Of a DNA stretch of 64,000 nucleotides, positions 34,580 to 44,993 are shown piece after piece. This DNA is from Deltaproteobacteria bacterium (GTDB lineage: Bacteria > Myxococcota_A > Polyangia > Nannocystales > Nannocystaceae). How positions within the stretch are numbered: position 1 is the stretch's first letter; each line of letters starts with the position of its first letter. The notes below the pieces were generated by a model that had not been told where the DNA came from, ran no database searches, and was given only the letters and a program-made list of their open reading frames with translations. Location of the stretch: the NCBI GenBank assembly GCA_016709225.1, contig JADJEE010000001.1, forward strand, positions 2,046,001 through 2,110,000, given 5' to 3'. Both the position numbers and the translations under genes were made by a program.

Positions 34580-35927
34580 CGGCTCTCCTTGGTCGAGGGC
34601 GGGCTCGCACCGAGGCGGCGACCGACCGCGCGCTCGAGCTCGGCGTGGGCACGCCTCACGTCGGCGGCGAGCTCGATCATCCGCAGGCGCGTGGTCTCGA
34701 GCCGCTGCGCCGACAGCAGCACCGCCGCGTAGTCGCTCTCGCCCAGATCGTACTGCGCGGTCGCGGCCGCGAGATCGCGCGTGCGGGCCGCGACCACCTC
34801 GTCGTCGTAGAGCCGCCACGACCGCAGCGCGCCGTCCAGCTGCGTCCGTGCCTGGGTGACCTCCGCGTCCACGCGCTGGCGCAGCTCGACGACACGCCAC
34901 CTCGCCGCCTCGAGCTGCGCGCGCGCCGGCCGACGCCGAGCTGGTTCTGCGACGCGATCGGCAGCTCGCCTTGCACGCCGCCCGTGAACGCCGGCCCGAC
35001 GCCGTACCCGACGCCGGCGAGGTTCAGCACCGCGGCGCGCTCGAGGCCGACGCGCGCACCCGCGGTCTCGAGCGCGAGCTGGGCGGCACGCAGGTCGGGA
35101 CGCGTGTCGCGAGCGCTCGCGGCCCACGCTTCGCCGGCGGACGACGCGTGCGCTGCGATCGTCGCCGGCGCCATCGCGCTGGGGTTTGCCGCACGCAGGG
35201 ACACGCCGCCCAGCCGCGCCTCGAGCCGAGAGCCCGCGATCGCGACCTCGTCGCGGGCACGGGCGACCTCGTCGCTCGCGAGCCTGGCATCGGCCTCGGC
35301 GATCTCGGCCTCGGTCACCGGCACGTCGCCGCCGTTGGCCCGCGCGCGCACGATCGTCGCGATCGCGGCGAAGTCTGCGGCCAGCGAGCCGCGAACCGCC
35401 AGGCGGTCGTGGGCCAGCGCCCAGTCGGCGTGCGCCAGCTTGACGTCACGCGCGAGATCGACACCGATCTGCACCACCTGCGCCGCGACGACATCGAGGT
35501 TCGTCCGCGCCACCTTGATGCGTCGCGGCATCGTGACGAGGTTCTCGATCGGCCACGTCAGCAGCACGCTCAGCTGCTGCGGACCCGCGGGGAACAGCAG
35601 TCGCAGGGTCGGATTGGACGGTCGCTTGGCCGCTGCGAGCTCGGCCTCGGCCGCGTGCAGACGCGTGAGCTCGATGCGAAAGGTCGCGCTGTTCCACAGC
35701 GCGATCGCGACCGCCTCGTCGGCGCTCACACCATCGTCCAGCCGCACCTCGGCCGGCAGCGCCGGCGGGGCATCATCGCCGCGCTCGGTCGCGAAGCCGT
35801 GGCCGACGCGCTCGCGCAGCTCGCCCTCGACCAGCGCTTCGGGCTGCGCATGCCTGCAGCCCACGACCCCACCGAGCGTGCCCGACAGCAGCGGCACCGC
35901 CAGCGCGGTCGCGATGATCGATCGCAC
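34576..35927 (-). pseudogene. TolC/CusC-type outer-membrane channel lipoprotein, frameshifted
   Basis: First gene of the efflux operon. The probable start is the GTG at 35927, giving a lipoprotein signal (PLLSGTLGGVVGC). The frame reads as an outer-membrane efflux protein (ADEAVAIALWNSATFR, NPTLRLLFPAGPQQLSV, RPDLRAAQLALETA) up to PIASQNQLGVGR near 34930. There it turns into Arg/Ser-rich nonsense, while the adjacent frame picks up the expected continuation (AQLEAARWRVVELRQRV through TTRLRMIELAADVRRAH) to the stop at 34576. Loss of one G in GGCCGG-CGCGCG would explain the break. The gene is otherwise complete and well preserved, so either a very recent mutation or an assembly error is likely. 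The last codons overlap the adaptor start by 4 bp. Confidence 0.85.
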
Positions 35928-35985
35928 CGTGGCACCGTGGCCGCTTCGATGCGCTGGCGCAAGCCTCGGAGCCACGCGGTCGTTA

Positions 35986-36231
35986 GTGCGTCGTTCGAGT
36001 TGCGCCGCGTCGGGGTCCTGGACGGAGTTCGCGGCCTGCCCCGACGGCTGCGACCTGCAGACCGAAGCGTGGCTGGAGGACGGCCGTGACGCGGCATACT
36101 GGTACATGGAGCACTGGTGGGACGGCGACGGTTTCGACTACGCCGATGCACTGGCGGTGATGAGCACCGAGAGCGGCATCGCGGAGGCGACCGCCGCCGA
36201 GCAGCTCGGTGCGCTCGAAGGCTCGAAGTAG
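35986..36231 (+). CDS. Possible small acidic protein (uncertain)
   Basis: A candidate 81-residue frame with protein-like composition in a spot with no other gene. After about 10 residues it reads WTEFAACPDGCDLQTEAWLED and continues with many Trp/Tyr/Asp residues (AYWYMEHWWDGDGFDY), with high-GC third positions and few Arg, unlike the shadow frames. The only in-frame starts are GTGs, the best at 35986, and no ribosome-binding site is obvious, so it could instead be the remnant of a longer gene. It is divergent from the efflux channel gene (58 bp). Function unknown. Confidence 0.4.
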   Translation: MRRSSCAASGSWTEFAACPDGCDLQTEAWLEDGRDAAYWYMEHWWDGDGFDYADALAVMSTESGIAEATAAEQLGALEGSK

Positions 36232-36284
36232 AACCGTCCCCCGCGACCACCGCGACGAAGGTGATTCCCCGGGCGCGGCGGCGA

Positions 36285-36293
36285 TGCTAACCA
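36285..36293 (+). promoter_or_regulatory. Partial extended -10 box TGCTAACCA before the CoA-binding gene
   Basis: It has TGnTA but lacks the final T of the recurring element. It ends 9 nt before the ATG at 36303, which would make the transcript nearly leaderless. Confidence 0.35.
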
Positions 36294-36302
36294 CCGGTCT
36301 CG

Positions 36303-36734
<432 letters not shown>

Positions 36735-36746
36735 CGCACCGCGACT

Positions 36747-36755
36747 TGCTACGCT
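36747..36755 (+). promoter_or_regulatory. Extended -10 box TGCTACGCT before the DUF434 gene
   Basis: It lies so close to the GTG at 36757 that transcription would begin inside the annotated frame. The in-frame GTG at 36766 would then be a leaderless start. Confidence 0.5.
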
Positions 36756-36756
36756 C

Positions 36757-37479
36757 GTGCGCGCGGTGGCCCGCGGCGCGCATCCGGAGGATCCGGCCCT
36801 GTTCGGGGCCGCAGCGCTGCCAGCCCTGCAGGCGGCGACCGCCGAGCTGTCGTGGCTGCTGACGCGCGGCTATGCCGAGCGCAGCGCGACCGCATTGGTC
36901 GGCGATCGCCACGGCCTCGACAAGCGCCAGCGCGACGCGGTCCGCCGCTGCGCCGCGGGCACGTCGTCGCTCGCGGGCCGTGCCGCCCGCGCGTGCGCGG
37001 CCGCGATGCTGCACGGGCACGCGCTCGCGATCGACGGTTTCAACTGCCTCATCACCACCGAGGCCGCGATCGCCGGTGCGCCGATCTTCCGCGGCTGCGA
37101 CAGCGCCCTGCGGGACATCGCGAGCGTGCACGGCAACTGGCGCGAGGTCGCGTCCACCACCGCGGCGCTCGCCGTGCTCGCCGACGCCCTCGCGGCGCTG
37201 CGTCCATCCGAGGTGGTGTGGTATCTCGATCGACCGGTGTCGCGCAGCGCCGAGCTCGGCCGCGAGCTCGAGCGCGTGGCGGCCGAGCGCGCACTGCCGT
37301 GGCGGGCGGAGCTGGTGTTCGACCCCGACGGCGTGCTCGCCCGCGGCCACGACGTGGTCGCGAGCGCCGACGCCGGCGTGCTCGATCGTTGCGGCGCGTG
37401 GTTCGATCTGGTCTCGTACGCGCTGGCGCTCGCGCAGGTGCCGGCGTGGATCGTCGATCTCGGCGCCGCGTCGGCGTGA
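36757..37479 (+). CDS. DUF434-family protein
   Basis: A 240-residue protein (or 237 if the GTG at 36766 is used, which the close -10 box favours). The first 65 residues match the DUF434 pattern: LSWLLTRGYAERSATALVGDRHGLDKRQRDAV. The remainder corresponds to the associated C-terminal domain, with LAIDGFNCLITTEAAIAG at about 94-111 and EVVWYLDRPVSRSAELGREL, which resembles a PIN/nuclease-like fold with conserved Asp residues (IDGFN, YLDRP, SADAGVLD). The biochemical function of the family is unknown; an RNA-processing role is speculation. It converges with the hybrid kinase gene 9 bp downstream. Confidence 0.82.
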   Translation: MRAVARGAHPEDPALFGAAALPALQAATAELSWLLTRGYAERSATALVGDRHGLDKRQRDAVRRCAAGTSSLAGRAARACAAAMLHGHALAIDGFNCLITTEAAIAGAPIFRGCDSALRDIASVHGNWREVASTTAALAVLADALAALRPSEVVWYLDRPVSRSAELGRELERVAAERALPWRAELVFDPDGVLARGHDVVASADAGVLDRCGAWFDLVSYALALAQVPAWIVDLGAASA

Positions 37480-37488
37480 GCGCGGCGG

Positions 37489-39762
<2,274 letters not shown>

Positions 39763-39775
39763 CGGAATCGATCCC

Positions 39776-39781
39776 AGCGTA
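39776..39781 (-). promoter_or_regulatory. -10 hexamer TACGCT before the hybrid kinase gene
   Basis: On the minus strand the hexamer TACGCT lies 13 nt before the ATG at 39762. It matches the hexamer of the recurring box but without the upstream TG. Confidence 0.35.
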
Positions 39782-39957
39782 ACGCGGTGGCGGAGCCTTG
39801 GGCCAGGGCTTCGGCCCGAGCCGGGACCGATTTCTACAGGTCCGCGCGTGCAGGTGCGTTCGAGGGACACCTGCAGCAGCGCACGAGCGGCCCACCACGG
39901 GGCCGGCGCTGCGTCACGCGAGGGGCAACCGGCGCGCCCGGCCGAGGGCACCCTCTT

Positions 39958-40569
39958 CTAGCGATCGAGGCGGGCCCGAACCGCCGCGGCCCAGGCCTCG
40001 AGGTTCGACGAGGTCGACTCGGCGAGGGCGGGCGATTGGGTCAGCTCGACCAACCGATCGCGCAGCAGCTCGCACCCGCGACGGATGCGGCTGCGCATGG
40101 TGCCCTCGGGCACCTCTAGGATCTCGGCCAGCTCGGGGCCACGCACGCCCTCGAAGTAGTACAGCTCGAGCGCGACCTGCAGATCGATCGGCAGCTTGCG
40201 CAGGGCCAGCAGCAGGTGGCGCTGCTGCTCGTCCTTGGCGAGCAGACCGGTCGGCGAGATGCCGAGGTCCTCGCACGAGGTCGCGCCGAGATCGATGATG
40301 CCCTCGCGTCCGCGTCGCTCGAGGTGGTTGTAGAGCTTGCTGCGGGCGGCGGTGAACAGATAGGTGCGGAAGCTGGCGTCACCGCGGAAGCGGTCGCGGG
40401 CCTGCACGAGCGCGAGGAAGGTCTGCTGGACCAGGTCGTCGGCGGCGTCCTGCACCTTGTTGCGGAAGAACCGGTACAGAGGATCGAAGTAGCGATCGAA
40501 CAGTTGATTGCCGGCCTTGGCGTCGCCGCCACGCCACTTCTCCAACAGCTCGAAGTCGTCGTTCGTCAC
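39958..40569 (-). CDS. ECF-family RNA polymerase sigma factor
   Basis: A 203-residue ECF sigma factor starting at a GTG. Region 2 lies at residues 15-85 (NQLFDRYFDPLYRFFRNKV, DDLVQQTFLALVQARDRF, FRTYLFTAARSKLYNHL). Region 4 lies at about 120-170 (LALRKLPIDLQVALELYYFEGV, GPELAEILEVPEGTMRSRIRRG). No anti-sigma gene is adjacent: the downstream neighbour is the hybrid kinase, and Ku is upstream on the same strand. The tail after region 4 is short. A TGATACGCT box lies 15 nt before its start. Confidence 0.93.
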   Translation of the reverse strand: MTNDDFELLEKWRGGDAKAGNQLFDRYFDPLYRFFRNKVQDAADDLVQQTFLALVQARDRFRGDASFRTYLFTAARSKLYNHLERRGREGIIDLGATSCEDLGISPTGLLAKDEQQRHLLLALRKLPIDLQVALELYYFEGVRGPELAEILEVPEGTMRSRIRRGCELLRDRLVELTQSPALAESTSSNLEAWAAAVRARLDR

Positions 40570-40584
40570 GCCGTGCCTGGGCGT

Positions 40585-40593
40585 AGCGTATCA
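40585..40593 (-). promoter_or_regulatory. Extended -10 box TGATACGCT before the ECF sigma gene
   Basis: On the minus strand this matches TGnTAnnCT exactly and ends 15 nt before the GTG at 40569. Confidence 0.45.
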
Positions 40594-40612
40594 CCGCGAC
40601 GCGCGGCGCGGG

Positions 40613-41428
40613 TCAGCCGTCGGTGGTGCCGTCGCCCGCGGCGACCGCGGGCGGCTCTCCCGCGCCCAGGCTCTGCTTGAGCGCGGCCATCAGGTCGATG
40701 ACCTGCGCCTTGGGGCTGGCCTGCGGCGCCGCGGTGATGTCCTGTCCGTCGACCTTGCGCTGGATCAGCGCCTCGATGCGGGCACGCACCTCGTCGGAGT
40801 ACTGCTCGGGGCGGAAGTTCTTGCGCGCGCCCTGCTCGACCAGCTTGATCGCGAGGTCGAGCTCGCCGTCGCGCAGGTCGGCCTGCTCGATGCCCACCTC
40901 CGACATCTGCCGCACCTCGGCGGGATAGTGGAGCTGCTGCATGATGAGCCCGAGCTTCACCGGCCGCAGGAGCACGAGGTACTGCTTGCCACGCGCGGCG
41001 TACTTCGCCAGCGCGACCAGCGAGGTCGCGCGCAACGCCTCGGCGAGCAGCTGGTAGGCCCGCGCGGCGCCCTCCTCGGGCGCGAGGTAGTAGGCCTTGT
41101 CGTAGTAGATCGGGTCGACCTCGGAGATGGGCACGAACTCGACGATGTCGATGCCGCCGGTGGCCTGCTCCTCGACCGCGTCGAGCTCGTCGGGGGTGAA
41201 CACGACGTACTGCCCCTTGGCGAACTCGAAGCCCTTCACGGTCTCGTCGCGCCCGACCACGACGTCGTGCTTGGGGCAGTGGAACTGGTACTTGAGCCGG
41301 GTACCGCAGTCCTTGTGGAGGTTGTTGAAGTGGATGCCGTCGGAGGGTGACACCGACGTGAACAGCTTCACTGGGATCGACACCAAGCCGAAGGCGATGG
41401 TGCCCGACGAGATCGCACGCGCGGCCAT
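40613..41428 (-). CDS. ku: Ku DNA end-binding protein
   Basis: A 271-residue bacterial Ku homodimer subunit for non-homologous end joining. The ATG at 41428 gives the usual N-terminus (ISSGTIAFGLVSIPVKLFTSV). Core motifs include RLKYQFHCPKH, KGFEFAKGQYVVFTPDEL, IYYDKAYYLAPEEGAARAYQLL and the bridge region near GARKNFRPEQYSDEVRARI. A short Ala/Pro/Asp tail ends the protein, with no SAP or Lys-rich extension, so it is a minimal Ku. It is divergent from ligD with 129 bp between start codons, the classic NHEJ pairing, so a shared bidirectional promoter region is likely. Confidence 0.95.
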   Translation of the reverse strand: MAARAISSGTIAFGLVSIPVKLFTSVSPSDGIHFNNLHKDCGTRLKYQFHCPKHDVVVGRDETVKGFEFAKGQYVVFTPDELDAVEEQATGGIDIVEFVPISEVDPIYYDKAYYLAPEEGAARAYQLLAEALRATSLVALAKYAARGKQYLVLLRPVKLGLIMQQLHYPAEVRQMSEVGIEQADLRDGELDLAIKLVEQGARKNFRPEQYSDEVRARIEALIQRKVDGQDITAAPQASPKAQVIDLMAALKQSLGAGEPPAVAAGDGTTDG

Positions 41429-41557
41429 GACCGCTCTACCTTGCGACGCCGCCGCGACGATTGCAAAGCGCTTGCTGCGGGGACTACCCGGGCCGTGCGG
41501 CACCGTGGCACACTGGCGTGAGCGCGGCGGCGCGATCACCCGCCGACCGAGGCCCGC

Positions 41558-44221
41558 TTGGCGCGATCGAGTCGATACGGCCGCCGCAAGGCCCGCCCGG
41601 GAGCGCCCGCGCCCGCCGCCGACGCCGGCACACTGACGCGCTACCGCGAGAAGCGCTCGGCCGATCGCACGGCGGAGCCGTTCGGCGGCGTGCCCACGAC
41701 CTCGCCCGGCGGCCCCAAGCTGTTCGTGATCCAGATGCACGCCGCACGGCGCATGCACTGGGACCTTCGGCTCGAGATGAACGGTGTGCTGCGCTCGTGG
41801 GCGGTGCCCCGCGGGCCCTCGCTCGACCCCGACGACAAGCGCATGGCGGTCGAGACCGAGGACCACCCGATCGAGTACGTCGACTTCGAGGGCATCATCC
41901 CCGACGGCAACTACGGCGCGGGCGGGATGATCGTGTGGGACCGCGGCATCTACACCGCGCACATCCCCATGGACGAGGGCTACCGCGACGGCAAGCTGCT
42001 GTTCGAGCTGCACGGCCACAAACTGCGCGGGGTCTGGACGCTGGTGCGGACTGCCGGCGGCGACGGCAAGCAGTGGCTGCTGATGAAGAAGCCCGACGGC
42101 GGCTCGGTGCGCGCCGGCGCCCAGCCGCCCGACGACAGCTCGGTGCTCTCGGGTCTCACGATCGAGCAGCTGCGCGAGGGGTTCGGTCGCACCGCCGAGC
42201 TGCGCGCGGCACTGCTCGAGGCCGGCGCGCCACGACGCCGGGTGGTCGTGGCGGCGGTCGAGCCGATGCTGGCGCAGGTCGGTGAGGCCCCGTTTCGTCG
42301 CGAGGGCTGGTGGTTCGAGCTCAAGTACGACGGCTACCGCGTGATTGCGGGCGCGACCGAGCACCGCCCCGAGCTGCGCTACCGCAGCGGCTTCGAGGCC
42401 ACCGCCGCGTTCCCCGAGATCAGCCGCACGCTCGCCGCCCTGCCCTACGAGCACGTGGTGCTCGACGGCGAGGTCGTGGTGCTCGACGACGACGCGCGGC
42501 CCAACTTCCAGCGCCTGCAGCGTCGCGCGTTGTTGTTGCGCGCCCGCGACGTCGACCGGGCCATGCGCGAGCACCCGGTGGTGCTGTATGCCTTCGATCT
42601 GCTGGGCTTCGAGGATTTCGATCTGCGACCGCTGCCGCTGTCGCTGCGCAAGCAGCTGCTGCAGCGGCTACTTCCCCGCGCGGGTGCGATCCGCTACGCC
42701 GATCACGTCGCCACCGAAGGCCTCGCGCTGTGGGCACAGATCGAGGCGCTGGGGCTCGAGGGCGTGGTCGCCAAGCGGGCCGACGCGGCCTACGTCGGCG
42801 GCCGCAGCCCGCAGTGGATCAAGCTGCGCACGGAGCACACCGCCGACTTCGTGGTGGTCGGGTTCACGCTGCCCGAGGGCACCCGCACCGGCCTGCGTGC
42901 GCTGCATCTGGCGGCCTGGGAGGACGGCGCGTTGATCTACGTCGGCCGCGTCGGCAGCGGCTTCGACGAGGCCGCGCTCGCGGGCCTGCGGGCCGCGCTC
43001 GATCGCCGCGTCCGCGACACGCCGGCGTGTGCCGGGCCGATCCCGAGCGGCCACGGGTTCGTGTGGGTGGCGCCCGAGCTGGTCGTCGAGGTCCGCTTCA
43101 AGCACCGCACCGACGAGGGTCTGCTGCGACACCCGGTGTTCCTGCGCACGCGGCCCGACAAGCCGGCCGCCGACTGCACGATGCCGACCACCGGCCACGC
43201 CGACGCGCCCGGCGAGCCCGCGGCTGCATCCGCACCGACGGACACCACGCCGCTCGACGACGACGGTGACGACGACGACGGTGCACTGGCGCTGGCCGAT
43301 CGCGAGGCCGCCGCGGCGGCCCCGACTGCCGGCCCGCACCGCGTGGTGGTGTCGAATCCCGACAAGCTGTTCTGGCCCGACGACGGTCTGCGCAAGCAGG
43401 ACCTGGTGGGGTTCTACCGCGAGGTCGGGCCGTGGCTGCTGCCCTACCTGCGCGACCGGCCGCTCGTGCTCACCCGCTACCCCGATGGCATCGCCGGCAA
43501 GTCGTTCTTCCAGAAGAACGCGCCGCCCTACATCCCGTCGTGGTTGCGCACCAAGACCATGTGGAGCGAGCACGCCGAGCGCGAGATCGAGTACTTCGTG
43601 TGCGACGAGGTCGATGCGGTCGCGTACGTCGCGAACCTCGCGACCATCCCGCTGCACGTGTGGGGCAGTCGGCTGCAGGATCTGCAGCACCCCGACTGGT
43701 GCATCCTCGATCTCGACCCCAAGGGCGCACCGTTCGTCCACGTGGTCCGCATCGCCCGCGAGATCGAGGCGCTGTGCCGCGACATCGAGATGCCGGCGTT
43801 CCTCAAGACCAGCGGGTCGACCGGCCTGCACGTGCTGCTACCGCTGGGCCGTCAGTGCACGTTCGAGCAGTGTCGCGCACTGGGCGAGATCCTCGCCCAG
43901 GTGGTCGCGCGGCGGCTGCACGACATCGCGACCATCGAGCGGCACGTGCCCTCGCGACGGGGCCGCGTCTACATCGACTTCCTGCAGAACGGCCACGGCC
44001 GCCTGTTGGTCGCGCCGCTGTCGCTGCGGCCGCTGCCCCGCGCGCCGGTGTCGACACCGCTGCACTGGCACGAGCTGCGCGACGACCTCGACACCCACGA
44101 CTTCAACCTCCGCACGGTGCCCGCGCGGCTGGCCGCAGTCGGAGATCCGATGCGCGACGTGCTCACGCTGCGCCCCGACCTGCCGGCCATCCTGCAGCGC
44201 CTGCTGGAGCTGACCGAATGA
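41558..44221 (+). CDS. ligD: Multifunctional DNA repair ligase LigD (phosphoesterase-ligase-polymerase)
   Basis: An 887-residue LigD starting at a TTG; no better start is visible before the first domain. The phosphoesterase domain spans residues 25-190 with the catalytic QMHAARRMHWDLRLEM cluster. The ATP-dependent ligase domain spans about 235-535, with nucleophile Lys256 in ELKYDGYR, EGVVAKR and the OB part. An acidic linker (DDDGDDDDG) separates it from the primase-polymerase domain (about 590-887), with NPDKLFWPDDGLRKQDLV, metal ligands in CILDLDPKGAPF and a SGSTGLHV loop. The order PE-LIG-POL is that of Pseudomonas LigD rather than mycobacterial LigD. With Ku it repairs double-strand breaks. 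It overlaps the next gene by 4 bp. Confidence 0.95.
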   Translation: MARSSRYGRRKARPGAPAPAADAGTLTRYREKRSADRTAEPFGGVPTTSPGGPKLFVIQMHAARRMHWDLRLEMNGVLRSWAVPRGPSLDPDDKRMAVETEDHPIEYVDFEGIIPDGNYGAGGMIVWDRGIYTAHIPMDEGYRDGKLLFELHGHKLRGVWTLVRTAGGDGKQWLLMKKPDGGSVRAGAQPPDDSSVLSGLTIEQLREGFGRTAELRAALLEAGAPRRRVVVAAVEPMLAQVGEAPFRREGWWFELKYDGYRVIAGATEHRPELRYRSGFEATAAFPEISRTLAALPYEHVVLDGEVVVLDDDARPNFQRLQRRALLLRARDVDRAMREHPVVLYAFDLLGFEDFDLRPLPLSLRKQLLQRLLPRAGAIRYADHVATEGLALWAQIEALGLEGVVAKRADAAYVGGRSPQWIKLRTEHTADFVVVGFTLPEGTRTGLRALHLAAWEDGALIYVGRVGSGFDEAALAGLRAALDRRVRDTPACAGPIPSGHGFVWVAPELVVEVRFKHRTDEGLLRHPVFLRTRPDKPAADCTMPTTGHADAPGEPAAASAPTDTTPLDDDGDDDDGALALADREAAAAAPTAGPHRVVVSNPDKLFWPDDGLRKQDLVGFYREVGPWLLPYLRDRPLVLTRYPDGIAGKSFFQKNAPPYIPSWLRTKTMWSEHAEREIEYFVCDEVDAVAYVANLATIPLHVWGSRLQDLQHPDWCILDLDPKGAPFVHVVRIAREIEALCRDIEMPAFLKTSGSTGLHVLLPLGRQCTFEQCRALGEILAQVVARRLHDIATIERHVPSRRGRVYIDFLQNGHGRLLVAPLSLRPLPRAPVSTPLHWHELRDDLDTHDFNLRTVPARLAAVGDPMRDVLTLRPDLPAILQRLLELTE

Positions 44222-44931
44222 ACACCACGCCACTGCGCATCCCCTACAGCGCCCCGAGCGGCGAGCGCGGCGAGGTCTCGGCGCTCGCCAGCGAGGCCGC
44301 GCCGGGCACCGCGTCGGTGGGCGCGCTCGCGCTGGCGCACGGGGCCGGGGCCGACATGCACCACCGCTTCATGGTCGCGCTCGCGGAGTCGCTCGCGACC
44401 TGCGGCGTGGCCACGCTGCGCTATCAATTCCCCTACACCGAGGCGAAGCGCCGGCGCATCGATGCGCAGCCGCTGCTGCTGGCGTGCGTACGCGCGGCCG
44501 CTGCGGCCTGCGCCACCCACTGGCCCGAGCTGGCCTGCTTCGCCGGCGGCAAGTCGATGGGTGGACGCATGACCACCCTGGCGGCCTCGATGTCGCCGCT
44601 GCCGGTGGTGGGCCTGGTCGCATTCGGCTTCCCGTTGCATCCGCGTGGGCAGCCCGCCACACACCGGGCGGATCATCTGGCCCAGCTGCCCCATCCGCTG
44701 CTGGTGCTGCAGGGCACGCGCGACGAGCTCGGCGAGGTCGCACGGCTCGCGCCCTGCTTGCCCGCGAGCGCGCAGCTGCACGTGGTCGAGCACGCCGATC
44801 ACGGCTTCGACGTCCTGCGTCGCTCGGGTCGCGACGCGGCCGAGGTGATGGCCGAGCTGGCGCGCACGGTCGCCGATTTCATGCTCGCACACGCGTCGAC
44901 GCCCGCCGAGCCGCGCGAGCCCCTGGTATAG
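44218..44931 (+). CDS. Alpha/beta-hydrolase (KANL3/Tex30-like family)
   Basis: A 237-residue alpha/beta-hydrolase translationally coupled to ligD (ATGA overlap). Features are ALAHGAGADMHHRFMVALAESL at about 40-60, the nucleophile elbow GGKSMGGRM (the G.S.GG pattern of COG3571 proteins), LVLQGTRDELG with the catalytic acid, and HADHGFD with the catalytic His. No signal peptide or membrane span is seen, so it is cytoplasmic. Substrate unknown; the link to DNA repair is positional only. Its stop codon lies inside the probable promoter of the next gene. Confidence 0.85.
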   Translation: MNTTPLRIPYSAPSGERGEVSALASEAAPGTASVGALALAHGAGADMHHRFMVALAESLATCGVATLRYQFPYTEAKRRRIDAQPLLLACVRAAAAACATHWPELACFAGGKSMGGRMTTLAASMSPLPVVGLVAFGFPLHPRGQPATHRADHLAQLPHPLLVLQGTRDELGEVARLAPCLPASAQLHVVEHADHGFDVLRRSGRDAAEVMAELARTVADFMLAHASTPAEPREPLV

Positions 44932-44932
44932 T
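44924..44932 (+). promoter_or_regulatory. Extended -10 box TGGTATAGT before the giant repeat gene
   Basis: This is the best TATA-type match of the recurring element. It overlaps the stop codon of the hydrolase and ends 61 nt before the ATG at 44994. Confidence 0.5.
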
Positions 44933-44993
44933 CGGCGTCCTCCGCAGTGCGCCCGACGGTGGACGGATGTGGAGTTTCTCGGAAGGACGAGCG

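Noticed and set aside
33407..34900. A longer adaptor protein starting at 34900
   Set aside because: The extra 107 residues are an Arg-rich shadow of the channel gene; the ATG at 34579 has AGGAG before it and gives a lipoprotein signal.
40613..42574. A 653-residue Ku with a long N-terminal extension
   Set aside because: The extension is opposite ligD and has shadow composition; the ATG at 41428 gives the standard Ku N-terminus.
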